Below the pieces are notes generated by a model. That model had not been told where the DNA came from. It did no database searches and worked only from the letters and a program-made list of their open reading frames with translations. 15,236 bases of DNA from NCBI GenBank assembly GCA_009780285.1, contig WRAL01000010.1, positions 1 through 15,236 on the forward strand, read 5' to 3'. Positions 5,837-11,963 of the stretch are shown here, one piece after another. Each line of letters starts with the position of its first letter. Position 1 is the first letter of the stretch. The DNA is from Treponema sp. GTDB lineage: Bacteria > Spirochaetota > Spirochaetia > Treponematales > Breznakiellaceae. The translations under genes were made by a program, and so were the position numbers.

Positions 5837-7027
5837 ATGATGTCGCCTGAAAAAGAAATCGCCGCCGCCGGCTTTTCGGTAACGCTGCGCGGCTTTAGCG
5901 CCATAGACGCGTACCTAGAGCGCGCGCCCTCGCAGGCCGTGCGCCTGTTTTTTGATGGAGATATTTGCGATCTCGCGCGAATCTTCGAAGGCTTGCGCTA
6001 CCCCGGAGCGGCTTTCGCCGACGCGGCGCTGGACTGCAGCGAAAAAACCTGGTACTTCCGCTGCGCGCCTTTGGAGTCTGAAGATATCACGCGCGGCGGA
6101 TTCGACTTTCTTGATTTTTACATGGACTGCGAAACGCTCGAATTTTCCGGCGGCGAAAAGACGCTCGCCATTTTGCGCAACCTAAAAAGCGGCATGCAAA
6201 AAAACGAGGACGCGCGCGCCGCGCTTCTAGATCGCGCGGCTTTTTCCGACGGCCCAAGCGCGGCCATTGAATGCGCCCTAATCCTCGCGCGTTTTTTTCC
6301 TGACTTTAGCCCGCGCGAAATAAAAGCCTTCGCGCAAAAGTTACGCGACAAGATCGATAGCCGCGAACTCGGAATCGAGGAACAGCGCCTGGCTCTGATC
6401 GAACTTTTGGAAGCGCCAAGCCCTGCGGCCGGCTTTGAATTTCTAAAAAGCGCGGGCTTTGTAGGCGCGCATTGGCCCGAGCTTGCCGAAATGGACGAAG
6501 TGGATCATTCAAAGGAATTTCACCCTGAAGGAAATGTCTGGAATCACACCATGGAAACCCTGCGCCATCGCAAGCCTTCCGGCTCAGGCTTTGACCTGCG
6601 CCTTTCGCTTGCCCTTTTGCTGCACGATGCCGGCAAGTCGGTCTCGCAAAGGCTTTCAGGCCGCGCTCCTTCAGGCGCTCCGACCTCGCGCCGGCCCTTC
6701 GAGGCGCATGCGCAGCTTGGCGAGCGGGAAGCCGCGCGTTTTCTTGCGCGCCTTGGCTTCGGCGCCCATATCTCGCGCGACGTTTGCTACCTCGTTCGCA
6801 ATCACATGCTTCCGGCCGCGCTTCCACGCCTGCCGCTTTCATTCACCGGCGAAAAAATGGCGTCGCCGCTTTTCCCTCTCCTTATGGAACTGTACCGCTG
6901 CGACGAATCCTCGTCGTTCAAGGGCTTGGACGGCTACTACGAAAGCAGCGCCGCCTATCAGTCCTTCCTTCGGCATAGGCGCAATCCCTTTAGATCCGCG
7001 GACGGCAAAAAACTCAGGCGCAATTAA
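5837..7027 (+). CDS. HD-domain protein, apparent CCA-adding-enzyme relative lacking the nucleotidyltransferase motif
   Basis: 396 residues; the first of two adjacent ATGs is used here, and neither has a visible SD. Residues about 225-325 are an HD phosphohydrolase domain of the kind attached to bacterial tRNA nucleotidyltransferases: HPEGNVWNHTMETLRH (H229, H237), LLLHDAGKSVS (H263-D264), H291 and H323. Residues about 90-215 resemble the poly(A)-polymerase/CCA-enzyme head and neck region (FLDFYMD, SDGPSAAIECALILARFFPDFS). The N-terminal catalytic head is not recognisable: the G-G-x-x-R-D loop and the D-x-D metal pair of class II enzymes are missing, and only a remnant such as DGDICDLARIFEGLRYP (40-56) remains. 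The protein may therefore have kept only metal-dependent phosphohydrolase or phosphodiesterase activity, perhaps on nucleotides or RNA ends. Substrate unknown. A true CCA enzyme would have to be encoded elsewhere. Confidence 0.7.
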   Translation: MMSPEKEIAAAGFSVTLRGFSAIDAYLERAPSQAVRLFFDGDICDLARIFEGLRYPGAAFADAALDCSEKTWYFRCAPLESEDITRGGFDFLDFYMDCETLEFSGGEKTLAILRNLKSGMQKNEDARAALLDRAAFSDGPSAAIECALILARFFPDFSPREIKAFAQKLRDKIDSRELGIEEQRLALIELLEAPSPAAGFEFLKSAGFVGAHWPELAEMDEVDHSKEFHPEGNVWNHTMETLRHRKPSGSGFDLRLSLALLLHDAGKSVSQRLSGRAPSGAPTSRRPFEAHAQLGEREAARFLARLGFGAHISRDVCYLVRNHMLPAALPRLPLSFTGEKMASPLFPLLMELYRCDESSSFKGLDGYYESSAAYQSFLRHRRNPFRSADGKKLRRN

Positions 7028-7085
7028 TTTCGATAATTTTTCGTGCGGACTAAAGCAAAACGCGAATTCGCGCCATGTATATAAT

Positions 7086-8234
7086 ATGAAAGACTATAAA
7101 ATTAGAATGGGGCTGGCGCTGCTTGTCGCGCTGGTATTGACCGGCTGCGTTTCCGGCGACGGGCTGCGAGCGCGGGATGATTCCCTTGTCATTATGACCT
7201 GGAATATGCATCTGCTTTTCGATCTCGTGGAGGAAGGCACGAGTTTTCGGGACTTTCAGGCATCGGCCGGCTGGACGAGGGAAAAGTACATGGGGCGCAT
7301 AGGCGCGATCTCGCGAGCCATTGGCGACATGGAACGGCCGCCGGACGTTATCGCCTTTCAGGAAATTGGATCGGCGCAAGTGATCGCCGACCTTGCCGAG
7401 GCGCTTACGCGACATGGCTATCTCTGGGGACACTTCGCGAACGCGCCGGGAGCTGCGTTGGGGCTTGGGCTTTTAAGCCGCTATCCGCTGGAATGGGTTA
7501 TGGCGCACGCGATCGACATAGCCGGCGACGCGATCCCCAGGCCGATTTTGGAAGCGCGAATAAGGCTACCCGGCGGCCCGGAAGGCGAGATGGACGATGG
7601 CGCGTCGCTTGCGCTTTTCGTCTGCCACTGGAAGTCCAAGCTGGGAGGCGCGGACGAAACCGAAAGCACTCGAATGGCCGCGGCGCGGGTTATCCTTCGC
7701 AGGATGAGAGAGCTCGCGCTGAGCAATCCTGAACTGCCGCTCGTCGTTGTTGGGGATATGAACATTCCTTACAATGAATTTTTTGTTGCCGGCGCGACAA
7801 TGATGCGCTCGCTCATGCCGGACGATCCGTTGGCATACAATTTTGCGCTTTCGCGCGCAAGCGCGAGGCTTGGAACAAACATCGCCCAGGAAATTGCGCC
7901 GGAACAGCTTCAGATGGATTTTTTAGTTTTAAGTCATGCCAAGCCGCCGGAGGCCAGTTTTTTCCCGGAAGGAATTCTTGCGCTTTACTCTCCATGGTCG
8001 GTGGAAAAAGACGGTGGCTCGTACTATTTCAGGAATTCATGGGAGACCATCGATCACTTTCTGCTATCCGCGCATTTGTTCGGAGGCGCGCCCTGGGAAT
8101 TCCACGACAGCGCGGCGCTTGGCGCTCCGCCCTTCGCCGGCGCGGACGGGCTTCCCATGCCCTACAATCCGAGAACCGGGCGCGGCCTGAGCGACCATTT
8201 GCCGCTTCTGCTCTTTCTGCGACTGCGCGTCTAG
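7086..8234 (+). CDS. EEP-family (endonuclease/exonuclease/phosphatase) lipoprotein
   Basis: 382 residues. The N-terminus is a lipoprotein signal: KDYKIR charges, a hydrophobic core, and lipobox L18-T-G-C21, so the mature protein should be tethered to a membrane and face the periplasm or exterior. The rest is an exonuclease III/DNase I-like metallohydrolase fold: TWNMH (N40), FQEI (E93), FVCHWKSK (H181), VVGDMN (D224, N226), ETIDHF (D323) and the terminal SDHLPL (D370-H371). The catalytic residues expected for the family are all present. Members cleave nucleic acids or phosphoesters such as phosphoinositides or sphingomyelin; substrate cannot be chosen from sequence. The start is uncertain: there is no SD, a TATAAT abuts the ATG (7080-7085), and M8 at 7107 is an alternative, but starting there would remove the positive charges of the signal. 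Its stop codon lies within the terminus of an inverted-repeat element. Confidence 0.85.
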   Translation: MKDYKIRMGLALLVALVLTGCVSGDGLRARDDSLVIMTWNMHLLFDLVEEGTSFRDFQASAGWTREKYMGRIGAISRAIGDMERPPDVIAFQEIGSAQVIADLAEALTRHGYLWGHFANAPGAALGLGLLSRYPLEWVMAHAIDIAGDAIPRPILEARIRLPGGPEGEMDDGASLALFVCHWKSKLGGADETESTRMAAARVILRRMRELALSNPELPLVVVGDMNIPYNEFFVAGATMMRSLMPDDPLAYNFALSRASARLGTNIAQEIAPEQLQMDFLVLSHAKPPEASFFPEGILALYSPWSVEKDGGSYYFRNSWETIDHFLLSAHLFGGAPWEFHDSAALGAPPFAGADGLPMPYNPRTGRGLSDHLPLLLFLRLRV

Positions 8235-8310
8235 TGTTCCGGAATATTCAAATGACGGTATGCAGGTTGAGGTAATTCCTTGCCTGCCAAGGAATATTCC
8301 GGAACACTAG
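8231..8310. repeat. 80-bp element with 19-bp perfect terminal inverted repeats
   Basis: Termini 8231-8249 and 8292-8310 are exact reverse complements, each bounded outside by CTAG. An internal hairpin, ATTCCTTG (8275-8282) with CAAGGAAT (8287-8294), partly overlaps the right arm. The element fills the convergent gap between the EEP lipoprotein and the NYN gene and contributes the TAG stop of the former. A size below 100 bp, perfect termini and flanking CTAG/TA (a target preference of IS630/Tc1-like elements) are compatible with a miniature inverted-repeat element. A bidirectional transcription stop is the alternative, though no clean T-run follows. No second copy is in this window. Confidence 0.6.
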
Positions 8311-8319
8311 GGCCCGCTT

Positions 8320-9249
8320 TTATTCCAAAAGCGTAACGCGCGTGGCGCGGTAAACGGGCCTTTCCTCCTGTTTGCTGCGCTCCTCGTCCTCTTCGATCGT
8401 GTAGCAAACCTTCATCCCCGGCCTCAAATCCGGGAACTCGCAATTGGCAAGACGGCTGTAGTGGAAGAAAATATTGTTCTTTTCCTCGTCCCGAATAAAG
8501 CCGAAGCCGGCCGGATTCACGTTAAGAATTACGGACGTATATTCGCCCTCACGCAACGAAGGCTCGGCGACAGGGCTATGCGTGAATGCCGGCTCCTGCG
8601 GCCGCTCCGTAACGAAAAGGCCGTCTATCTGCTCCGGGCTTCCCTGGTTGATTTTCTGGCTCATCTGCACGGGATAAAAGACCTCGGAAAGGAGCTGCCG
8701 CGAGGTTTTCGTCTCGACCGGATCGCCGTGCTCGTTGTGGTACGCAAAATCCCAGCAAATAAGCATGACCTGAGTGCCCAGCGTGTGCAGCTTGCGCACG
8801 AGCGGCACGTAGTCGCCGTCGCCGGCAATCAAAACCAGAATGTCAAAGCGCTTGTAAATCGCAAGCTCGTAGGCCTCCAGCGCCAGCCAAACGTCAATCC
8901 CCTTTTCCTGCACGAAGCTTCCGTCCCCGCCCAGACGCAAGGGCAAATAATGGCTGACGATATTCTCGCGCATCAGAATGTCCTCGAAAATTCGCTCGCT
9001 CTGAACCTTTTCCCCCATGTCCCGCGCCAGCGATCGTCCCTTGAAATAGTGCGCGTCGATGATCTGGCAGCGCCGAATGTCCATGCCGCTAAGCGTCGCA
9101 ACTTCCCCGCGAATAAACTCGTGCAGGCCGCTGATGCTGATGCGCGACTTCTTCTCGTGCTCGTACTTATAGTAGTTGCTAATCTTATAGAAATAGTATC
9201 CATCGTAGAATATTCCTATTCTAAGCACGTCCAACAATTTTTTTTCCAT
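8320..9249 (-). CDS. NYN-domain (LabA/DUF88) ribonuclease fused to a cold-shock-like OB domain
   Basis: 309 residues from the ATG at 9249, chosen because GGGGAG lies 5 nt upstream. An upstream in-frame ATG at 9339 would add 30 residues and sits 6 nt after a -10 element, so a longer leaderless form is possible. Residues 9-195 form a NYN/PIN-like nuclease: IGIFYDGYYFY with D16, KGIDVWLALEA with D119, and IAGDGDYVPLVRKL with D144/D146. These acidic residues form the metal site typical of the fold. Residues about 236-307 resemble a cold-shock/S1-type OB fold, with GFGFI (248-252) and NIFFHYS (259-265) in the RNP1/RNP2 positions. A Gln/Pro/Glu-rich linker (200-235) joins the two. The likely role is RNA cleavage or processing, with the OB domain holding single-stranded RNA; target unknown. 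It is convergent with the EEP gene and downstream of the AI-2E gene on the same strand after a 195-nt gap. Confidence 0.83.
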   Translation of the reverse strand: MEKKLLDVLRIGIFYDGYYFYKISNYYKYEHEKKSRISISGLHEFIRGEVATLSGMDIRRCQIIDAHYFKGRSLARDMGEKVQSERIFEDILMRENIVSHYLPLRLGGDGSFVQEKGIDVWLALEAYELAIYKRFDILVLIAGDGDYVPLVRKLHTLGTQVMLICWDFAYHNEHGDPVETKTSRQLLSEVFYPVQMSQKINQGSPEQIDGLFVTERPQEPAFTHSPVAEPSLREGEYTSVILNVNPAGFGFIRDEEKNNIFFHYSRLANCEFPDLRPGMKVCYTIEEDEERSKQEERPVYRATRVTLLE

Positions 9250-9318
9250 AGCTTCTCCCCTTCTCTCAATTTCGCTGCTCAAATGATAAACCCCCAAAAA
9301 TGCCCTTGTTTTCAAGTC

Positions 9319-9374
9319 GGCCGGTCGAGCCGGCCCCATTGGGACATGATAGCGTAAACTGGGCGTTTAGTCTA
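9319..9374 (-). promoter_or_regulatory. Candidate promoter and leader hairpin for NYN gene
   Basis: Read on the minus strand: TAGACT (9374-9369, four of six), a 17-nt spacer, then TATCAT (9351-9346, five of six). Transcription would start at about 9339, giving a 90-nt leader to the ATG at 9249. The leader begins with a 6-bp hairpin, GGCCGG/CCGGCC (9319-9324 with 9330-9335, loop of 5). The predicted start also coincides with an in-frame ATG at 9339, so a leaderless longer product is an alternative. Confidence 0.45.
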
Positions 9375-9412
9375 TGCGCCCCCGGAGATGCTCGTGGAGA
9401 AGATTATTGATT

Positions 9413-9440
9413 AAAAAAGGCCCGAAAATGCGTCGACGCA
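9413..9440 (-). terminator. Weak candidate terminator after the AI-2E gene
   Basis: Just beyond the stop of the minus-strand AI-2E gene. The 12-bp palindrome TGCGTCGACGCA (9429-9440) can form a 4-bp stem with a TCGA loop. It is followed on the minus strand by TTTT (9428-9425) and, after CGGGCC, by a six-T run (9418-9413). The stem is short, so termination may be partial. Confidence 0.3.
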
Positions 9441-9444
9441 GCCC

Positions 9445-10605
9445 TCAAAGCCCGGACGCACCGTCTTCCTCATTCGCGCGAAGAGTTTTTTTAGCTTCCC
9501 GGCATTTGAGCGCCCTCTCCGCTATTTCCTTCAGCGCGGCGACAATGGGAATCGCCGCGATCATCCCCAAAACTCCGGCGGCCGCGCCGCCTATCGTTAC
9601 GCTGATGATTATCAATAAGGGGCTTAGCGAAAAAGAGCCGCCCATAAGCTTGGGCTGAATGATGTTCCCGTCGATCTGCTGCGCGACCAAAAGGACCGCC
9701 GCGGCGATCGCCGCCATTCCAATGCCTTGGGTAAAGGCCACGACGATTATCGCGACTATCGTGCCGACGATCGAGCCGAAATACGGCACGTAGTTAAGCA
9801 GCCCAAGCATGACTCCCAAAATAAGCGCATAGGGAGAGCGCAGGATAAGCAGGATCAACGTGGCTATCGCGCCGAGAATAAGGCCGTCGATACTCTGGAT
9901 ATACACATAGCGCTTAAAATTTTTGTTAAGCCTGCCGGCGAATTCGATTATCGCGACGGCGGCTTTTTCGGGCGCGAAGGCGCAGAGCGCCCTGCAAAGA
10001 AATTTTTTGAACTTGCCTTTTTCGATCATGATGTAAATCGAGGAAATAAACGCAAGCGCCGCGGTAAAGAGCGCCGCCGGAACGCCAAAGATAAAATTCA
10101 GTGGAACGGCCAGTGTTTCAAAGCTGATGTCGGAAACGGCGCCTTGAATCATCGCCATAATTCTTTCCAGGCTGATATAAATACCGAAAAGATCCATTTC
10201 ATTGAATCGCTCGATGCTTCTTAGCGTCATGTCCAAATACACGGGAAGATTCACCACAAAATACGCCACGATGCTTTGAATATGCGGCACGAGAAGGCGC
10301 GTTATGAGGAAGACAAGCAGCGAAAAAAACGCTATCGTTAAAAGCGCGGCGAAGATTTTTTTTTGCTTGCGGAAAAACTTTACACGCGATTTTTGTAAAA
10401 GGCCCTTGATCCCGCTGTAGGGAACGTTGACGATAAAGGCCAGCAAAAAGCCGTAGAAAAAAGGCGCAAGAATGGCGCGTATCGCCGAGGCCGCCCCTGA
10501 AAAAGCGCTAAGGCTGGCTATAATTCTATGCGTGATCAAAACCGCAACGGCAAGAAGGAAATAAGGCAACATCGCCTTGAACTTTGATTTTACGTTTTTT
10601 GACAT
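9445..10605 (-). CDS. AI-2E family (PerM/YdiK-type) integral membrane protein
   Basis: 386 residues, with about eight hydrophobic segments (near 11-31, 42-62, 84-104, 170-193, 238-256, 257-290, 294-309 and 325-358). The family signatures are in the second half: LLNYVPYFGSIVGTI (269-283), QIDGNIIQPKLMGGSFSLSP (310-329), and the Gly/Ala-rich final helices GGAAAGVLGMIAAIPIV (339-355). A charged, cytoplasmic-looking tail ends the protein. Members have been linked to autoinducer-2 export (TqsA) or Na+/H+ antiport, but most are uncharacterised, so the substrate here is open. The ATG at 10605 lies 16 nt inside the 3' end of hydE, so the two are co-transcribed and probably translationally coupled; AAGG about 8 nt upstream is the only SD-like sequence. 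No functional link with hydrogenase maturation is known to me. Confidence 0.9.
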   Translation of the reverse strand: MSKNVKSKFKAMLPYFLLAVAVLITHRIIASLSAFSGAASAIRAILAPFFYGFLLAFIVNVPYSGIKGLLQKSRVKFFRKQKKIFAALLTIAFFSLLVFLITRLLVPHIQSIVAYFVVNLPVYLDMTLRSIERFNEMDLFGIYISLERIMAMIQGAVSDISFETLAVPLNFIFGVPAALFTAALAFISSIYIMIEKGKFKKFLCRALCAFAPEKAAVAIIEFAGRLNKNFKRYVYIQSIDGLILGAIATLILLILRSPYALILGVMLGLLNYVPYFGSIVGTIVAIIVVAFTQGIGMAAIAAAVLLVAQQIDGNIIQPKLMGGSFSLSPLLIIISVTIGGAAAGVLGMIAAIPIVAALKEIAERALKCREAKKTLRANEEDGASGL

Positions 10606-11657
10606 CGGCCGCCTTCTATAAATTCAGCGTGATCGCCCCTTTCGGCGCTGATTGCGTAGCCAATTTTTGCTAGCCTTGCGCGTAAAAGTTCGAGGCCTTC
10701 GGCGGCTTCGGCGCCGCGCCCGGCCTTGTTGTCGTAAGGCCTATACTTTTCGCGCGCCCCCGCCGGCGACAGATTCGGCATTACAACATTGGCGCCGGCG
10801 AGAATGCCGCGCTCGCGCCCGTCATCCTCCGCCGTGGCAAGCGCCGTCGTTGCCGGGATTAACGCGTCCGGGCGCATAAGGCGCAGGATCGCGATTAGGC
10901 GAACAGTGTCTTCGGCGCTGCCGGGCTTTTCGCCCGCAAAGGGCGTGTCTCGGCTTGGAAGGTAAGGGCCAATGCCGATCATTTCAGGGCGCAGTTCGGC
11001 AAGAAAATAAAGGTCGTCAATGATATTGTCGATAGTCTGGAAAGGAGAGCCTACCATTATTCCGCTTCCCGTTTGAAAGCCCGTTCTTTTAAGCGCGCGA
11101 AGGCATTCGACGCGCGGGGCAAGTTCCATTCCCGGCGGATGAAGTTTGCGATAATGTTCAGGGGATATCGTTTCGTGGCGCAGAAGAAAGCGGTTGGCGC
11201 CGGCCTTAAAGTAGGCACGGTAGGTTTCCTCGTCCTTTTCGCCTACGCTTAAGGTGATCGCGCAATCTGGATGCCGCGCGCGTATCGCGGCGATTATTTC
11301 CGTCATTTTTTCCGCAGTATAATAATTGTCCTCGCCGGATTGCATAACAAAACTGCGAAAGCCCAGTTCGCGCCCGCGCTCGCAGCATTCGAGGATTTCG
11401 TCTTTTTCCATGCGGTAGCGTTCGACGGCGCGGTTTGCGGCGCGCAGGGCGCAGTAAAGACAATTTCTTTGGCAATAATTTGAAAATTCTATAAGGCCGC
11501 GCACGTAAATTTCGTTGGAAAAATTTTCCCGCGCCGTTTCCCTTGCAAGCTCGCGCAGGCGGTCGTCGGCCCGCGCATCGGCGCCGGAAAGAAGGGCACG
11601 GAATTCTTCCCTTTCAAGGATTCTTTCTCGTTTAAGTTTTTCGATTAAAGCCAGCAT
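10590..11657 (-). CDS. hydE: HydE, [FeFe]-hydrogenase H-cluster maturation radical SAM enzyme
   Basis: 355 residues from the ATG at 11657. The radical-SAM [4Fe-4S] motif is C62-x3-C66-x2-C69 in FSNYCQRNCLYCALR. HydE-specific stretches follow: ERYRMEKDEIL (79-89), MQSGEDNYYT (105-114), LSVGEKDEE (136-144), LLRHETISPEHYRKLHP (158-174), GSGIMVGSPFQTIDNIIDDL (197-216), GIGPYLPSRDTPF (228-240), IPATTALAT (267-275) and GANVVMPNLSP (288-298). These match Thermotoga HydE closely and separate it from BioB and PylB. The cysteines that hold the optional second cluster near the C-terminus of some HydEs are absent. HydE acts with HydG and HydF to build the diiron subcluster; neither partner is in the window. 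There is no SD. A TTGACA promoter with its -10 exactly 6 nt before the ATG suggests a leaderless mRNA. Upstream in-frame sequence crosses a non-coding repeat and is excluded. Confidence 0.94.
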   Translation of the reverse strand: MLALIEKLKRERILEREEFRALLSGADARADDRLRELARETARENFSNEIYVRGLIEFSNYCQRNCLYCALRAANRAVERYRMEKDEILECCERGRELGFRSFVMQSGEDNYYTAEKMTEIIAAIRARHPDCAITLSVGEKDEETYRAYFKAGANRFLLRHETISPEHYRKLHPPGMELAPRVECLRALKRTGFQTGSGIMVGSPFQTIDNIIDDLYFLAELRPEMIGIGPYLPSRDTPFAGEKPGSAEDTVRLIAILRLMRPDALIPATTALATAEDDGRERGILAGANVVMPNLSPAGAREKYRPYDNKAGRGAEAAEGLELLRARLAKIGYAISAERGDHAEFIEGGRCQKT

Positions 11658-11663
11658 TAGGCA

Positions 11664-11693
11664 ATGGTAGCGCGCCGCGCGGGCGCCTGTCAA
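11664..11693 (-). promoter_or_regulatory. Sigma70-like promoter of hydE, leaderless geometry
   Basis: On the minus strand, a perfect TTGACA (11693-11688), an 18-nt very GC-rich spacer, and TACCAT (11669-11664, four of six). Only 6 nt separate the -10 from the hydE ATG (11657), which places the expected transcription start at the A of the start codon. No Shine-Dalgarno is present, consistent with leaderless translation. Confidence 0.6.
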
Positions 11694-11751
11694 TCGGCAG
11701 CGTGTTAATGCGGGGCCCTGGGCAGCGCCCCGCGCGGGGGGTAGCGTAAGA

Positions 11752-11856
11752 CTTGCTCCGGGCCGAAGGCGGGCCAATGCGCCTACGGCGCATTGGCCTC
11801 GGAGTTTTGCGGCGGGCTTTGCCCGCCACAAAACTCCACGCTAGAATTGGAGCAAG
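11752..11856. repeat. Two-hairpin dispersed repeat, copy B, with enclosing stem
   Basis: The first hairpin has 10-bp arms at 11774-11783 and 11787-11796 with loop TAC, extended by G-C pairs to 11771-11799. The second pairs GGAGTTTTG (11801-11809) with CAAAACTCC (11829-11837) and has an extra inner 7-bp stem (11811-11817 with 11821-11827, loop TTT). It matches copy A at 522-574 in order, spacing and flanking bases, while the differing stem bases remain paired. An outer 8-bp stem, CTTGCTCC (11752-11759) with GGAGCAAG (11849-11856), encloses both hairpins. It sits in the divergent hydE/glgX spacer beyond the hydE promoter. Nearby, CCCCGCGCGGGG (11728-11739) is a further palindrome. Confidence 0.75.
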
Positions 11857-11866
11857 GCTGGAGCGA

Positions 11867-11883
11867 GGGGGGCTTGGCCCCCC
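11867..11883. other. G/C hairpin in the hydE/glgX spacer
   Basis: Six G and a C (11867-11873) pair with G and six C (11877-11883) around a 3-nt TTG loop, a stable 7-bp stem. It stands between repeat copy B and the glgX -10. No T-run follows directly. Its role is unknown; it may belong to the repeat cluster. Confidence 0.4.
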
Positions 11884-11951
11884 ACATGGTATTGTCGCTT
11901 AAACTTCGCAGGAGCACGAAGGTTTTCATAGATTTTTTTTTCCGGATGCGC

Positions 11952-11957
11952 TAGAAT
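11952..11957 (+). promoter_or_regulatory. glgX -10 element, leaderless geometry
   Basis: TAGAAT (five of six) lies 6 nt before the glgX ATG at 11964, so transcription would begin at about the start codon. The TAG of the hexamer is an in-frame stop, so translation cannot begin further upstream. No SD exists in the remaining 6 nt. No convincing TTGACA-like -35 is seen 16-18 nt upstream, where the sequence is a T-run. A second possible promoter further up (TTGCCC 11819-11824, 17 nt, TAGAAT 11842-11847) would give a leader of about 110 nt. Confidence 0.5.
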
Positions 11958-11963
11958 GTCGGC

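Noticed and set aside
6483..7085. Upstream extension of the EEP frame into the HD gene
   Set aside because: Overlaps the well-supported HD domain in another frame; the lipoprotein signal peptide starts at 7086.
8461..9357. 298-codon open frame antisense to the NYN gene
   Set aside because: It mirrors the codon structure of the conserved NYN-cold-shock protein on the opposite strand and resembles no family.
9727..10224. 165-codon open frame antisense to the AI-2E gene
   Set aside because: Highly charged low-complexity product complementary to a clear membrane-protein gene.
11658..11831. N-terminal extension of hydE to an ATG at 11831
   Set aside because: It would translate the two-hairpin repeat and the hydE promoter; HydE homology begins after 11657.
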